A stretch of 64,000 nt of DNA from DATBRV01 sp036560145. Lineage in GTDB: Bacteria > Myxococcota_A > UBA9160 > SMWR01. The notes under the pieces are model-generated. The model was not told where the DNA came from. It saw only the letters and a list, made by a program, of their open reading frames with translations, and ran no database searches. How positions within the stretch are numbered: position 1 is the stretch's first letter; the number at the start of each line of letters is the position of its first letter. The stretch lies in the NCBI GenBank assembly GCA_036560145.1, contig DATBRV010000120.1, forward strand, positions 1 to 64,000. Direction: 5' to 3'. Positions 43,465 through 52,119 of this stretch are shown here, one piece after another. The position numbers and the translations under genes are program-made.

Positions 43465-45359
43465 CAGCAGGACTCCTTCCGGACGAGCCGCAGATGGCGC
43501 CCGAGCGCCATCATCGGGAAGACGAGACGGTAGAGGTGGTAGTTGATGTAGAAATCGCCCGGGAAGCCGGTGCCCGTGAACTCCGGCTCGTCCCAGTCGC
43601 CGTCCGCGCGCTGCGTCGCCGCGAGCCAGGCGACGCCGCGATCGACCGCCGGCGTGCGCTCCCCGGCCGCCAGCAGCGCGAGCAGCGCCCAGGCCGTCTG
43701 CGAGGCGGTCGAATTCCCGCGCCCGCGCCAGGCGTCGTCGGTGTAGGAGCGCAGGTTTTCGCCCCAGCCGCCGTCGGCGTTCTGGTGGGCTTCGAGCCAG
43801 CGCACGGCGCGGCGCACCGCGGGGTCCGTCGTCGGGACGCCGGCCGCGACCAGCGCCGGAACCGCCGCGCCGGTTCCATAAACGTAATTCGCGCCCCAGC
43901 GTCCGAACCAGGATCCGTCGGGCTCCTGCTCGGTGCGCAGCCAGGCCAGGGCGTCGCGGACGCGGACGTCCGCGACGAGCCCCTCGGCGGCGAGCGTCTC
44001 GAGCACGTGGGCGGTGACGTCGGCGCTGGGCGGATCGATCACCTCGCCGAAATCGCAGAACGGGAGCTCGTTGCAGAGGCCACGGGTATTGTCGGCGTCG
44101 AAGGCGGCCCAGCCGCCGCCGCGTGATTGCATGCCGAGGATCCAGCGCACGCCGCGCGCGATCGCCGCGTCGACGTCGCTCCGGCCCGCGGCTCCCGCGG
44201 CGCGCAGCGCGAGCACGACTTCGGCGGTGTCGTCGATGTCCGGATAGTGGTCGTTCGCGAACTCGAAGGCCCAGCCGCCCGGCTCGAGCCGGGGCCGCCG
44301 CACGGCCCAGTCGCCGCGCACGCGGATCTCCTCGCCGAGCAGCCAATCCACCGCGCGCGCGAGCGCGGGATCGCCGCGCGGGACGCCCGCGTCGGCGAGC
44401 GCGATCAGGGCGAGCGCCGTGTCCCACACCGGCGATTGACAGGCCTCGAGCCGGCGCAGGCCGTCCGGGTCGAGCGTGAAGCCATCGAGTCCGCGCAGGC
44501 CCTGGCGCAGCGCCGGATGCTCGAGCGGGTAGCCCTCGAGATGCAGCGCGATCAGCGAGTAGACCCAGGGCGGCTGGATCCCGCCCCAGCCGCCGTCGGC
44601 CTCCTGGCGCCGGAGGATCCATTCGCTGGCGAGCCGGAGCGCGAGGCTGCGCAGCCAGCGCAGCGGTCGGCGCTCATAGCGATGCAGCGCGCGATCAAGG
44701 AACTGGAAGCGCCCGGCCCAGCTTCGCAGCGATTGCCGCGGCGGCGGCGGCGCGCCGCTGCGCAGCTCGGGGATCGCGAACGGCAGCGGGCGGACCGGGC
44801 GATGCGCGGCGACGATCGTGAGCGGCACGATCGTCTGCCGCGCCCAGCAGCCGAAGTCGTACACGTTGAGCGGGAACCAGCTCGGCAGCAGGATCAGCTC
44901 CGGCGGAAGCGCCGGGAGCGCTTCCCAGGGCCAGAGACCGAAGAGCGCCAGCCAGATCCGGGTGAAGACGCGCGAGCGCTCGATCCCGCCGAGCTCGCGC
45001 ACGAGCTGCGCGGCGCGCTGCATGTGTGCGGCTTCGACGGGATCCCCGGCGAGGCGCAGCGCGAGGTAGGCCTCGATCGTGGTCGAGAGCTCCGGCGGGC
45101 CGCCGAAGAACGTCGCCCAGGAACCGTCCGGACGCTGCTGCGAGCGGATCCAGTCGGCGGCGCGCTGCGTCTCCGCGGCGCCGCGAATCCCGAGGAACTC
45201 GCGCAGCAGGAGATCCTCGGCGTCCATCGTGACGTTGGTCGCCAGCTCGCCCTTCCAGTAGCCGCGCTCGTGCTGGAGCGAGAGCAGCTGGTCGCGCGCG
45301 CGCGCCAGCGCCTTCTCCGCGTCCGCGAGCCGGTTCGAGCGGTCGAGCGGCGCGCTCAT
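43464..45359 (-). CDS. shc: Squalene-hopene cyclase
   Basis: 631 residues. The acid motif DIDD lies at residues 374-377 (YPDIDDTAE), the same numbers as the catalytic DXDD of the Alicyclobacillus enzyme. Several QW repeats are visible (QQRPDGSWATFFGG, QEADGGWGGI, QNADGGWGENL). It cyclises squalene to hopene/hopanol at the membrane. The ATG at 45359 overlaps the hpnE stop by four bases. The C-terminal TGFPGDFYINYHLYR fits the family end. Confidence 0.96.
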   Translation of the reverse strand: MSAPLDRSNRLADAEKALARARDQLLSLQHERGYWKGELATNVTMDAEDLLLREFLGIRGAAETQRAADWIRSQQRPDGSWATFFGGPPELSTTIEAYLALRLAGDPVEAAHMQRAAQLVRELGGIERSRVFTRIWLALFGLWPWEALPALPPELILLPSWFPLNVYDFGCWARQTIVPLTIVAAHRPVRPLPFAIPELRSGAPPPPRQSLRSWAGRFQFLDRALHRYERRPLRWLRSLALRLASEWILRRQEADGGWGGIQPPWVYSLIALHLEGYPLEHPALRQGLRGLDGFTLDPDGLRRLEACQSPVWDTALALIALADAGVPRGDPALARAVDWLLGEEIRVRGDWAVRRPRLEPGGWAFEFANDHYPDIDDTAEVVLALRAAGAAGRSDVDAAIARGVRWILGMQSRGGGWAAFDADNTRGLCNELPFCDFGEVIDPPSADVTAHVLETLAAEGLVADVRVRDALAWLRTEQEPDGSWFGRWGANYVYGTGAAVPALVAAGVPTTDPAVRRAVRWLEAHQNADGGWGENLRSYTDDAWRGRGNSTASQTAWALLALLAAGERTPAVDRGVAWLAATQRADGDWDEPEFTGTGFPGDFYINYHLYRLVFPMMALGRHLRLVRKESC

Positions 45360-46711
45360 GCCGCCACCTGGGGGAGGCCCTGCCGGCGGCCCGCGGCCGC
45401 CAGCGCGGCGCGCGCGGCGGCGAGGCCACTGCGCACGGCGCCCTCCATCGTCGCGGGCCAGCCGGTGTCGGTCCAGGCGCCCGCCAGGTAGAGTCCGTCG
45501 ACACGCGTCTGCGTCGCCGCGCGCAGACGCTGGCTGCCGGGCGCCTGCCGGAAGGTCGCGGCGGGCTCGCTGGTCACGAACAGCTTCTCGAGGCGCGCCG
45601 CGCGGGCGGCCGGGAAGAGGCGCCGGAACTCGGGCTCGAAGCGGCGCCGCAGCGAGTCCGAGGAGACGCCGACGTAGGCCTCCGCCGCCGAGAGCGAGAC
45701 CGCCAGGTACTGGCCGCGCGCGAGGCCCGAGGCCTGGGTGCGATCGAAGATCCATTGCAGGGGCGAAGCGACGGCCGCCGCGAAGGCGTGCGCGAGGATC
45801 TTGCGATCCCACACCACGTGGAGGTTCACGATCGGCGAGCTCGCGAGCGCCGCCAGCGCGCGGATGTCGACCCCGCTCTCGGCGGGAAGCAGCCCGGCGG
45901 CTTCCGCGTGCGGCGTCGCGAGGATCACCGCGTCGGCGGGGACCCGGCCCGCGTCGAGCCGGACCGCGGCGACGCTGGCGCCCCGGAGCTCGATCTCCCG
46001 GACTCGCGCCCGGGTCACCACCTCTGCGCCACGCTCGGCGAGCGCGCGCGCCGCGGGCTCCGCATGCACCTGCTCGAGCGGCACCCGCGCCCAGCCGATG
46101 TCGGCGGCGTCCGCCTCCCGGAGCAGGCCCGTCTGGAAGACCATCGCGGCGAGCGCCAGCGAAGCCTCGCCGGCGCCCGCGTTGAGCGTCGGCCGGATCA
46201 CCAGTTCCCAGAACAGCTCGATCGCGCGCGGCGACTGCCCGCTCTGCGCGAGCCAGTCGCCGAAGCTGCGCGCGTCGAGCGCCGGATCCGCGAGGTCGAG
46301 CTTCGCGAGCTTCCGGGCCGCCGCCGCGATCCGCAGCCTGTCGGCCCACGAGACATGCGCGTAGCGCGCGAGGCTCGGCGCCAGGTGCAGCGGCGCCGGC
46401 AGCGGATGGCGGCGCAGCCATGCGGTGCGCCCGGCGGGCGCCACGACGGGAATCGCGAGCCGGCTCTGGAGCGCGACGAGATCGCTCGCCCCGATCCGAT
46501 CGAGGAAGCCGCGGTAGGCCGTGCAGCAGCGCAGGAAGACATGCTGTCCGTTGTCGATCGCGAGACCCTGGTGCCGCGTCGACCAGGTGGCGCCTCCCAG
46601 CCGCGGGCGCGCCTCGAGCAGCGTGACGCGCGCGCCGGCGTCCGCGCAGGCGAGGCCGGCGGAAAGGCCCGCGAGCCCGCCCCCTACTACCGCGACGCGC
46701 AGCTCGCTCAT
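45356..46711 (-). CDS. hpnE: HpnE, hydroxysqualene dehydroxylase (FAD)
   Basis: 451 residues of the amine-oxidase/phytoene-desaturase-like family. It begins VAVVGGGLAGLSAGLACADA and carries LLEARPRLGGATWS, DNGQHVFLRCCTAY and the C-terminal FAD motif LYLAGAWTDTGWPATMEGAV. HpnE reduces hydroxysqualene to squalene. It overlaps hpnC upstream and shc downstream by four bases (ATGA), so the three are translated together. Confidence 0.93.
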   Translation of the reverse strand: MSELRVAVVGGGLAGLSAGLACADAGARVTLLEARPRLGGATWSTRHQGLAIDNGQHVFLRCCTAYRGFLDRIGASDLVALQSRLAIPVVAPAGRTAWLRRHPLPAPLHLAPSLARYAHVSWADRLRIAAAARKLAKLDLADPALDARSFGDWLAQSGQSPRAIELFWELVIRPTLNAGAGEASLALAAMVFQTGLLREADAADIGWARVPLEQVHAEPAARALAERGAEVVTRARVREIELRGASVAAVRLDAGRVPADAVILATPHAEAAGLLPAESGVDIRALAALASSPIVNLHVVWDRKILAHAFAAAVASPLQWIFDRTQASGLARGQYLAVSLSAAEAYVGVSSDSLRRRFEPEFRRLFPAARAARLEKLFVTSEPAATFRQAPGSQRLRAATQTRVDGLYLAGAWTDTGWPATMEGAVRSGLAAARAALAAAGRRQGLPQVAA

Positions 46712-47556
46712 CGCAGGGCCGCCGCGAGCCGGCGCAGCAGATCGCGGCGGCGCGGGCGCGGCGCGCCGCCCAGCACGTCGAAGCCGCGTCGCTCGATGGC
46801 GTCGGCGGCCGCGCGGCCGCCCGCGATGAATCCGGCGATCGCGAGCCTCGGCCGGCCGGACAGCGAGCGCACCAGGGGGACGCCGAGATCGAGCAGAGCC
46901 CGCGCGCGCTCCACCTCGAAGCGGACCAGCGCGCACACCGCCGGGCTCGCCGTCGGCGCGCGCAGGTCGTTCTCGTCGCAGCCGAAGCGCGCGAGATCCT
47001 CGGCCGGCAGATAGCGGCGGCCGCGCGCGAGGTCCTCGGCGACGTCCTGGCAGTGCTCGACCAGCTGGAGCGCGGTGCAGACGGCGTCGGAGGCCGCGAA
47101 GCGCTCCGGCGTCGCCGCGCCGAATACGCACAGGACCAGCCTTCCCACCGGGCTCGCCGAGAGCGCGCAGTAATCGCGCAGCTCCGCCCAGCTCGCGTAG
47201 CGGGACACCTGCTGGTCGCGGCGATTCGCCTCGATCAGCTGGCGAAACGGCAGCTCGGGCAGGCGCAGCGCGCGAACCGTCGGCACGAGGCGCTGCAAGA
47301 CCGGGTGCAGCGGCTCCCCGCCATCGAACACGCGGCCGAGATCGGCGTCCAGCTCGCCGAGCAGCGCGAACCGATCGCCCGCGGCCTCGTCGCCGATGTC
47401 GTCGGCCAGCCGCGCGAATCCGTAGAGCGCCATCAGGTGCGTGCGCTGCGGCCGCGAGAGCAGCACGAGCGCCACCGGGAAGTTCTCGCGCCGGGCGCGC
47501 GCGAGCAGCGCCGCGGCACCGGGCGCCGGCAGTCCATTCACGGCGAGCGCGGTCAC
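46708..47556 (-). CDS. hpnC: HpnC, hydroxysqualene synthase
   Basis: 282 residues, prenyl-synthase fold. The opening ARRENFPVALVLL is the HpnC mark, followed by the first acidic motif ADDIGDE (51-57) and the second EHCQDVAED. HpnC converts presqualene diphosphate to hydroxysqualene. The GTG at 47556 overlaps the TetR stop by four bases (GTGA). Confidence 0.93.
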   Translation of the reverse strand: MTALAVNGLPAPGAAALLARARRENFPVALVLLSRPQRTHLMALYGFARLADDIGDEAAGDRFALLGELDADLGRVFDGGEPLHPVLQRLVPTVRALRLPELPFRQLIEANRRDQQVSRYASWAELRDYCALSASPVGRLVLCVFGAATPERFAASDAVCTALQLVEHCQDVAEDLARGRRYLPAEDLARFGCDENDLRAPTASPAVCALVRFEVERARALLDLGVPLVRSLSGRPRLAIAGFIAGGRAAADAIERRGFDVLGGAPRPRRRDLLRRLAAALR

Positions 47557-48197
47557 GGGCGCGGGCGGCGCCCGCGCGCGCTCGCTGGACCCTCCGGCAG
47601 CAGCCTTTCAGCGACCGCGCGCAGGCTCTCGCGCCGCCGCTCGTTGAGCTTCTCGTCGGGGTCGAGCAGCTCGAACAGGAGATTCCCGGCGAGGTGGGAG
47701 ACCAGCCCGAGGCTGATCTCCTCCGCCTGCTCGGGCGTCGCCGTCAGCATCCCGATCGCGCCGGAGACCTTCCGGATGAAGAGGCCGTGCAGCGCGAACA
47801 GCTCCCCCTGGAGCGACTCGCGCATCGTCTGCGACTCGAGCACCCAGCGCACGAAGGCCCGAATCGTCTCGCGGTTCGACGCCACGAACTTCTCGTAGGC
47901 CTCGAGCAGCTCGAAGACCCGCTCGCGCGGCGGCCCGTCGAGGCTCTTCTCGAACTCCCGCCAGAACGGGATGAAGAAGCGGACGCAGGCCTCCTTGAAG
48001 AGGGCCGCCTTGCTCCCGAAGTGCCAGAAGACCGCCCCGCGGCTGACGCCCGCGCGCGACGCGATCGCCGAGATGCTGGTGCCCTCGAAGCCGCGCGTCG
48101 CGAAGAGCTCCATCGCGGCGCGCAGGATCCGCGCCTGGGTGGCCTCCTTGCGCGAGGCGCGCGCCAGGCCTTCTTTCGGAACCGCCGGTGTCTCCAT
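47553..48197 (-). CDS. TetR-family regulator embedded in the hopanoid operon
   Basis: 214 residues. The N-terminal HTH reads ARILRAAMELFATRGFEGTS and ISAIASRAGVSRGAVFWHFG with the TetR signature F-x-H-F. The rest is a helical ligand-binding domain. It sits in the middle of the operon with overlaps on both sides (TGATG with fni, GTGA with hpnC), so its level follows hopanoid gene expression. It may sense a pathway intermediate; the operator is unknown, with a candidate upstream of dxs. Confidence 0.88.
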   Translation of the reverse strand: METPAVPKEGLARASRKEATQARILRAAMELFATRGFEGTSISAIASRAGVSRGAVFWHFGSKAALFKEACVRFFIPFWREFEKSLDGPPRERVFELLEAYEKFVASNRETIRAFVRWVLESQTMRESLQGELFALHGLFIRKVSGAIGMLTATPEQAEEISLGLVSHLAGNLLFELLDPDEKLNERRRESLRAVAERLLPEGPASARGRRPRP

Positions 48198-49276
48198 CAG
48201 GCTCGCTCCCCGATCCGGACTTCCTTTTCGATCCAGAGTTCGTTTTCGATCCAGAGGCGCAGCTCGCCGCCGATCACGCGCGCCGCCCGTTGTAGCTCGC
48301 TGGCTCGGCGCGCGCCGGTGAGCAGGGTCACCACGCGCAGGCTCTCGATCAGGCGCTCGGCGGCGAGGATCACGCCGGGCGCGTCCGCTTCGTGGTAGGC
48401 GCGCAGGAAGGGCAGCGCGAGCGCGACGGCGTCCGCCCCCAGCGCGAGCGCGTTCGCGACGTCGCGGGGGCCGCGGATCCCTCCCGACGCAATCACGCGT
48501 AGCCCCGCGCGCGCCGCGTAGGTGATCGCCGCCGCCGTGGGGATTCCCCACTCCCGGAGCTCGAGGCCGAGCGCCCGTTGGCGCGCCGATCCGCGCAGCG
48601 CCTCGACGCCCGTCCAGCTGGTGCCCCCCGCGCCCGAGACGTCGACCCAGCGCACCCCCGACTCGCGCAGGCGCGCGAGCGCGCGGGGCCCGAGCCCGCA
48701 GCCGGTCTCCTTGACCACGAGCGGAACCGGAATCTCGCCGACGAGTCTTTCGATGGCCGCCGCGCAGCCGCGGAAGTCGCGGTCGCCCTCGTCCTGCACC
48801 AGCTCCTGCGCGGCGTTCAGGTGGATGCAGAGAGCGTCCGCCCCGATCGCCTCGATCAGCGCCGCGACGCGGGCCGGCCCGGCGTCGCGCGCCTGCACGG
48901 CGCCCAGGTTCGCGAGCAGCAGGATGTCCGGGGCGACGTCGCGCACGCGGTAGCTGTCCGCCGTGCGCGGATCCAGCAGCATGGCGCGCTGCGAGCCGAC
49001 CCCCATGCCGAGTCCGAACTTCTGGGCGGCCGCCGCCAGCGCGCGATTCAGCTGGCCGGCTTCCTCGGTCCCCCCCGACATCCCGGAGATCAGGATGGGG
49101 GCCTCGAGACGCCGGCCGAGCAGCTCCGTGCCGAGATCGATCTCTCCAATCGACAGCTCCGGCAGCGCGTCGTGGAGCAGGTGCACGTCGTCGAGCAGCG
49201 TGCGGCCGTGGTGCTCCACGTCCTCGCTCGCGCAGAGGGCGAGATGGGAACGCTTGCGCTCGTCAATTTCGTTCAA
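48197..49276 (-). CDS. fni: Type 2 isopentenyl-diphosphate delta-isomerase
   Basis: 359 residues, an FMN barrel. Family marks: ERKRSHLALC at the start, APILISGMSGGTEEAGQLNR, GLGMGVGSQRAML, HLNAAQELVQDEGDRDFRG and VKETGCGLGPRALARL. It interconverts IPP and DMAPP. The start is a TTG at 49276 overlapping the hpnD stop (TTGA). The C-terminus ends in three hexapeptide units, LWIENE-LWIEKE-VRIGER, made by an 18-base direct repeat at 48225-48256; this tail is unusual. Confidence 0.93.
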   Translation of the reverse strand: MNEIDERKRSHLALCASEDVEHHGRTLLDDVHLLHDALPELSIGEIDLGTELLGRRLEAPILISGMSGGTEEAGQLNRALAAAAQKFGLGMGVGSQRAMLLDPRTADSYRVRDVAPDILLLANLGAVQARDAGPARVAALIEAIGADALCIHLNAAQELVQDEGDRDFRGCAAAIERLVGEIPVPLVVKETGCGLGPRALARLRESGVRWVDVSGAGGTSWTGVEALRGSARQRALGLELREWGIPTAAAITYAARAGLRVIASGGIRGPRDVANALALGADAVALALPFLRAYHEADAPGVILAAERLIESLRVVTLLTGARRASELQRAARVIGGELRLWIENELWIEKEVRIGERA

Positions 49277-50148
49277 GCGCGCGCTCCTTCCAGCCAGACC
49301 GAGGCGGTGATCGCGAGCCGCCGGGCGCTGGAGAGCCGCAGCGCAGGCGCCGTGTGCGGGAAGCGGCGGCGCTGGAGCTCTTCGAGCAGCGCGCGGTAGA
49401 TGCGGCCCATGGCGTCGGCGGGGCGCAGCCGCGCGCGGTCCTCCTCGGGAAGCAGCCGCTCGGCGCGCTCGTAGTAGAGGCGCGCGCGCTCCGCGTAGCA
49501 GGCGAGCAGCACGCGCAGCTCGTCCGGAGTGGGGTCCGCGACCAGCGACTGCCGGCTCACGCCAAAGCGATGCATGTCCTCGCGCGCCAGATAGATGCGC
49601 CCCGCCGCCGCATCCTCGCCGACGTCGCGCAGGATGTTGGTGAGCTGCACCGCAATCCCCATCGCCTCGGCGTAATCGAGCGCGCGGGGGCTCTGATAGC
49701 CGAGCAGGCGGACCAGCAGGATCCCGACCGTCGAGGCGACGCGGAAGCAATACCGGGTGACGTCCTCGAAGGTCTCCAGGGGCGCGCGCTCGAGATCCGA
49801 CTCCACGCCCGCCAGCAGCTCTTCGAAGATCCCGCGCGGGAGATCGAAGCGCCGCACCGCGTCCGCGAGCGCGATCCCGACGGGGTGGCTGGGTTTCCCG
49901 TCGTACGCTGCGCCCAGCTCCGCGCGCCAGCGATCGAGCAGCAGCGCGCGATTTCCGAGCAGGCTGGGATCGTCGGCGACGTCGTCCGCGAAGCGGCAGA
50001 AAGCGTAGATCGCGTGCACCGCCTGGCGCTTCGGCTTCGGAAACATCCAGAACGCCGCGGCGAAGCTGGAGCCGCTGCGCAGCGTCACCGCGCGGCAGTG
50101 CGCGTGCGCGGCGAGCAAATCCGAACCAGGCGCCGCTTCAGCTCGCAT
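49273..50148 (-). CDS. hpnD: HpnD, presqualene diphosphate synthase
   Basis: 291 residues of the phytoene/squalene synthase family. FAAAFWMFPKPKRQAVHAIY and CRFADDVADD hold the first acidic motif; QLTNILRDVGEDAAAGRIYL the second, with the ARED-type motif after it. HpnD joins two farnesyl diphosphates into presqualene diphosphate. The ATG at 50148 overlaps the dxs end by 11 bases. It could be read as a plain phytoene synthase, but its place before hpnC/hpnE supports HpnD. Confidence 0.93.
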   Translation of the reverse strand: MRAEAAPGSDLLAAHAHCRAVTLRSGSSFAAAFWMFPKPKRQAVHAIYAFCRFADDVADDPSLLGNRALLLDRWRAELGAAYDGKPSHPVGIALADAVRRFDLPRGIFEELLAGVESDLERAPLETFEDVTRYCFRVASTVGILLVRLLGYQSPRALDYAEAMGIAVQLTNILRDVGEDAAAGRIYLAREDMHRFGVSRQSLVADPTPDELRVLLACYAERARLYYERAERLLPEEDRARLRPADAMGRIYRALLEELQRRRFPHTAPALRLSSARRLAITASVWLEGARA

Positions 50149-51931
50149 GCGCGATCTCCACGGCAGCGCCGCCGCGCGAGGCCGCCGCGAGGCCGGGCGT
50201 GGCGAGCCAGCGCTCCACGTCGTCGGCGACCGATTCCGGATCGATCCGCGCCGCGCGCCACTGATCGCGCAGGTCGCCGTGCTCCACGAAGGCGTCGCCG
50301 AGGCCGTGCAAGCGCACCTGGCAGAGGGGCGCTTCGCGGGCCAGCAGCTCGAGCACGGCGCTGCCGAAGCCGCCCAGCGCGGCGTGATCCTCGAGCGTGA
50401 CGACGAAGCGGGAGCGGCGCGCAACGGCGCCGATCAGCGCCTCGTCGAGGGGCTTCACGAAGCGCGCGTCGACCACGCCGGCCTGGATGCCGCGCGCCTC
50501 CAGCAGCTCGGCGGCGCGCTGCGCCACCGCCACGGTCCGGCCGATGCCGAGCAGCGCCACGTCGCCGCCCTGCCGCAGCAGCTCGGCGCGTCCGATCGGA
50601 AGCGGTTCGGGGAGGGGATCCACGGCGACGCCGGTGGCGCTCCCGCGCGGGAAGCGCAGCGCGAAGGGGCGGCCCGATCGGACGGCCGTCTCGAGCAAGC
50701 GCGCGAGCTGGTTCTCGTCGCGCGGCGCCGCCACCACGAGGTTCGGGATCATGCGCAGGTAGCCGAGGTCGAAGACCCCGTGGTGGGTCGGCCCGTCCGC
50801 GCCGACGAGTCCGGCACGGTCGAGCGCGAAGATCACCGGCAGGCGCTGGAGCGCCACGTCGTGGACGATCTGGTCGAACGCGCGCTGTAGGAAGGTCGAG
50901 TAGATCGCGCAAACCGGTCGCAGCCCCTCGGCCGCCAGGCCCGCGGCGAAGGTGACGGCGTGCTGCTCGGCGATGCCGACGTCGTAGCAGCGGTCCGGGT
51001 GCCGGCGCGCGAAGCGATCCAGCCCGGTGCCGTCGGGCATCGCCGCGGTGATCGCGACCACGCGCGGGTCGCGGTCCGCGAGCCGCGCCAGCGCGTCGGC
51101 GAAGGCCGCCGTCCAGGTCGGCGCCCCGCCCGCGCCGTTCGTGCGGGCGGCTCCCGTCGCCGGCTCGAAGGGCGCGGTGGCGTGCCACTTGTAGGGGTCG
51201 GCCTCGGCCGGGGCGTAGCCGCAGCCCTTGCGGGTCCGCACGTGGAGCAGCGCGGGGCCGCTGCGCGCCAGCAGCCGCTCGAGCGCCGGCAGCAGCGCGC
51301 CCAGATCGTGGCCGTCCACGGCCTCCAGGTAGGCGATCCCGAGCGATTCGAAGTACTCGCGCGCGCGGCCGCCGCGGGAGAGCCCGCCCACGCTCGGCGC
51401 GATCGACATGCCGTTGTCGTTGAAGACGATCCGGAGATCCGTTTCGAGCCAGCCCGCGTGGTTGAGCCCCTCGAAGGCCATGCCGGCGGTCGCCGCGCCG
51501 TCGCCGATCACCGCCACCACGCGCTCGCCCGTGCCGCGCCGGCGAATCGCCTCCGCGATCCCGAGCGCGGCGGAGATCGAGGTGCCGGCGTGGCCGGCAC
51601 CGAAGACGTCGTACTCGCTCTCGCAGCGGCGCAGGAAGCCGCTCGGGCCGTCCGCGCGCTTGATCCTTGCCAGATCCGCCCAACGCCCGGTCAGCGCCTT
51701 GTGCCCGTAGGCCTGGTGGCCGACGTCCCAGATCAGCCGGTCCCGCGGCGTGTCGAGCAGGAAGTGCAGCGCAACGCTGAGCTCGACGGTGCCGAGGCTT
51801 CCCGCGAAGTGCCCGCCGGCTTCCGCGCCCACGCGGACCAGCTCCTCGCGCAGCGCGGCCGCGATCGCCGGGAGCTCGGAGCGCGGCGCCTTGCGCAGCT
51901 CGGCGGGATGCTCGATCCGAAAACCAGCCAC
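50138..51931 (-). CDS. dxs: 1-deoxy-D-xylulose-5-phosphate synthase
   Basis: 597 residues, transketolase fold. The TPP motif is GDGAATAGMAFEGLNHAG ending in the Asn of FNDNGMSI; VGHQAYGHK, FGAGHAGTSISAALG and the pyrimidine-domain EQHAVTFAAGLAAEG are also present. It condenses pyruvate and glyceraldehyde-3-phosphate, the entry step of the MEP pathway. Most homologues are slightly longer at the N-terminus. I use the GTG at 51931, which has GGAG/GGGGG purines before it; an in-frame ATG at 52024 gives a basic, non-conserved leader. First gene of the hopanoid operon. Confidence 0.94.
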   Translation of the reverse strand: MAGFRIEHPAELRKAPRSELPAIAAALREELVRVGAEAGGHFAGSLGTVELSVALHFLLDTPRDRLIWDVGHQAYGHKALTGRWADLARIKRADGPSGFLRRCESEYDVFGAGHAGTSISAALGIAEAIRRRGTGERVVAVIGDGAATAGMAFEGLNHAGWLETDLRIVFNDNGMSIAPSVGGLSRGGRAREYFESLGIAYLEAVDGHDLGALLPALERLLARSGPALLHVRTRKGCGYAPAEADPYKWHATAPFEPATGAARTNGAGGAPTWTAAFADALARLADRDPRVVAITAAMPDGTGLDRFARRHPDRCYDVGIAEQHAVTFAAGLAAEGLRPVCAIYSTFLQRAFDQIVHDVALQRLPVIFALDRAGLVGADGPTHHGVFDLGYLRMIPNLVVAAPRDENQLARLLETAVRSGRPFALRFPRGSATGVAVDPLPEPLPIGRAELLRQGGDVALLGIGRTVAVAQRAAELLEARGIQAGVVDARFVKPLDEALIGAVARRSRFVVTLEDHAALGGFGSAVLELLAREAPLCQVRLHGLGDAFVEHGDLRDQWRAARIDPESVADDVERWLATPGLAAASRGGAAVEIAHAS

Positions 51932-52039
51932 CCGGCCCCCACTCCGCAGCCCGCGGCGCCTGCGCGCCCCGGAGACTGCGGCCCAACCCCGGGCGGGAGG
52001 TTTCCATCGCACCCGGTGCCCCACAAGCAGAGCTGCAGA

Positions 52040-52098
52040 CCGAAACCGGCCGATCGGTCAGCGAAACCCGGATCGGGTGCAGGGTTCGGCCGGTTCGG
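52040..52098. promoter_or_regulatory. Inverted-repeat region between dxs and the EamA gene
   Basis: CCGAAACCGGCCGA (52040-52053) recurs inverted at 52085-52098 (TTCGGCCGGTTCGG), differing by one base insertion. Between them ACCCG-GAT-CGGGT (52066-52078) is a perfect small palindrome. The spot, between the divergent starts of dxs and the EamA gene, suits an operator for the TetR protein at 47553 or another regulator. This is inference. Confidence 0.4.
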
Positions 52099-52119
52099 GC
52101 AGGTCGCTAGAGTCCCGGC

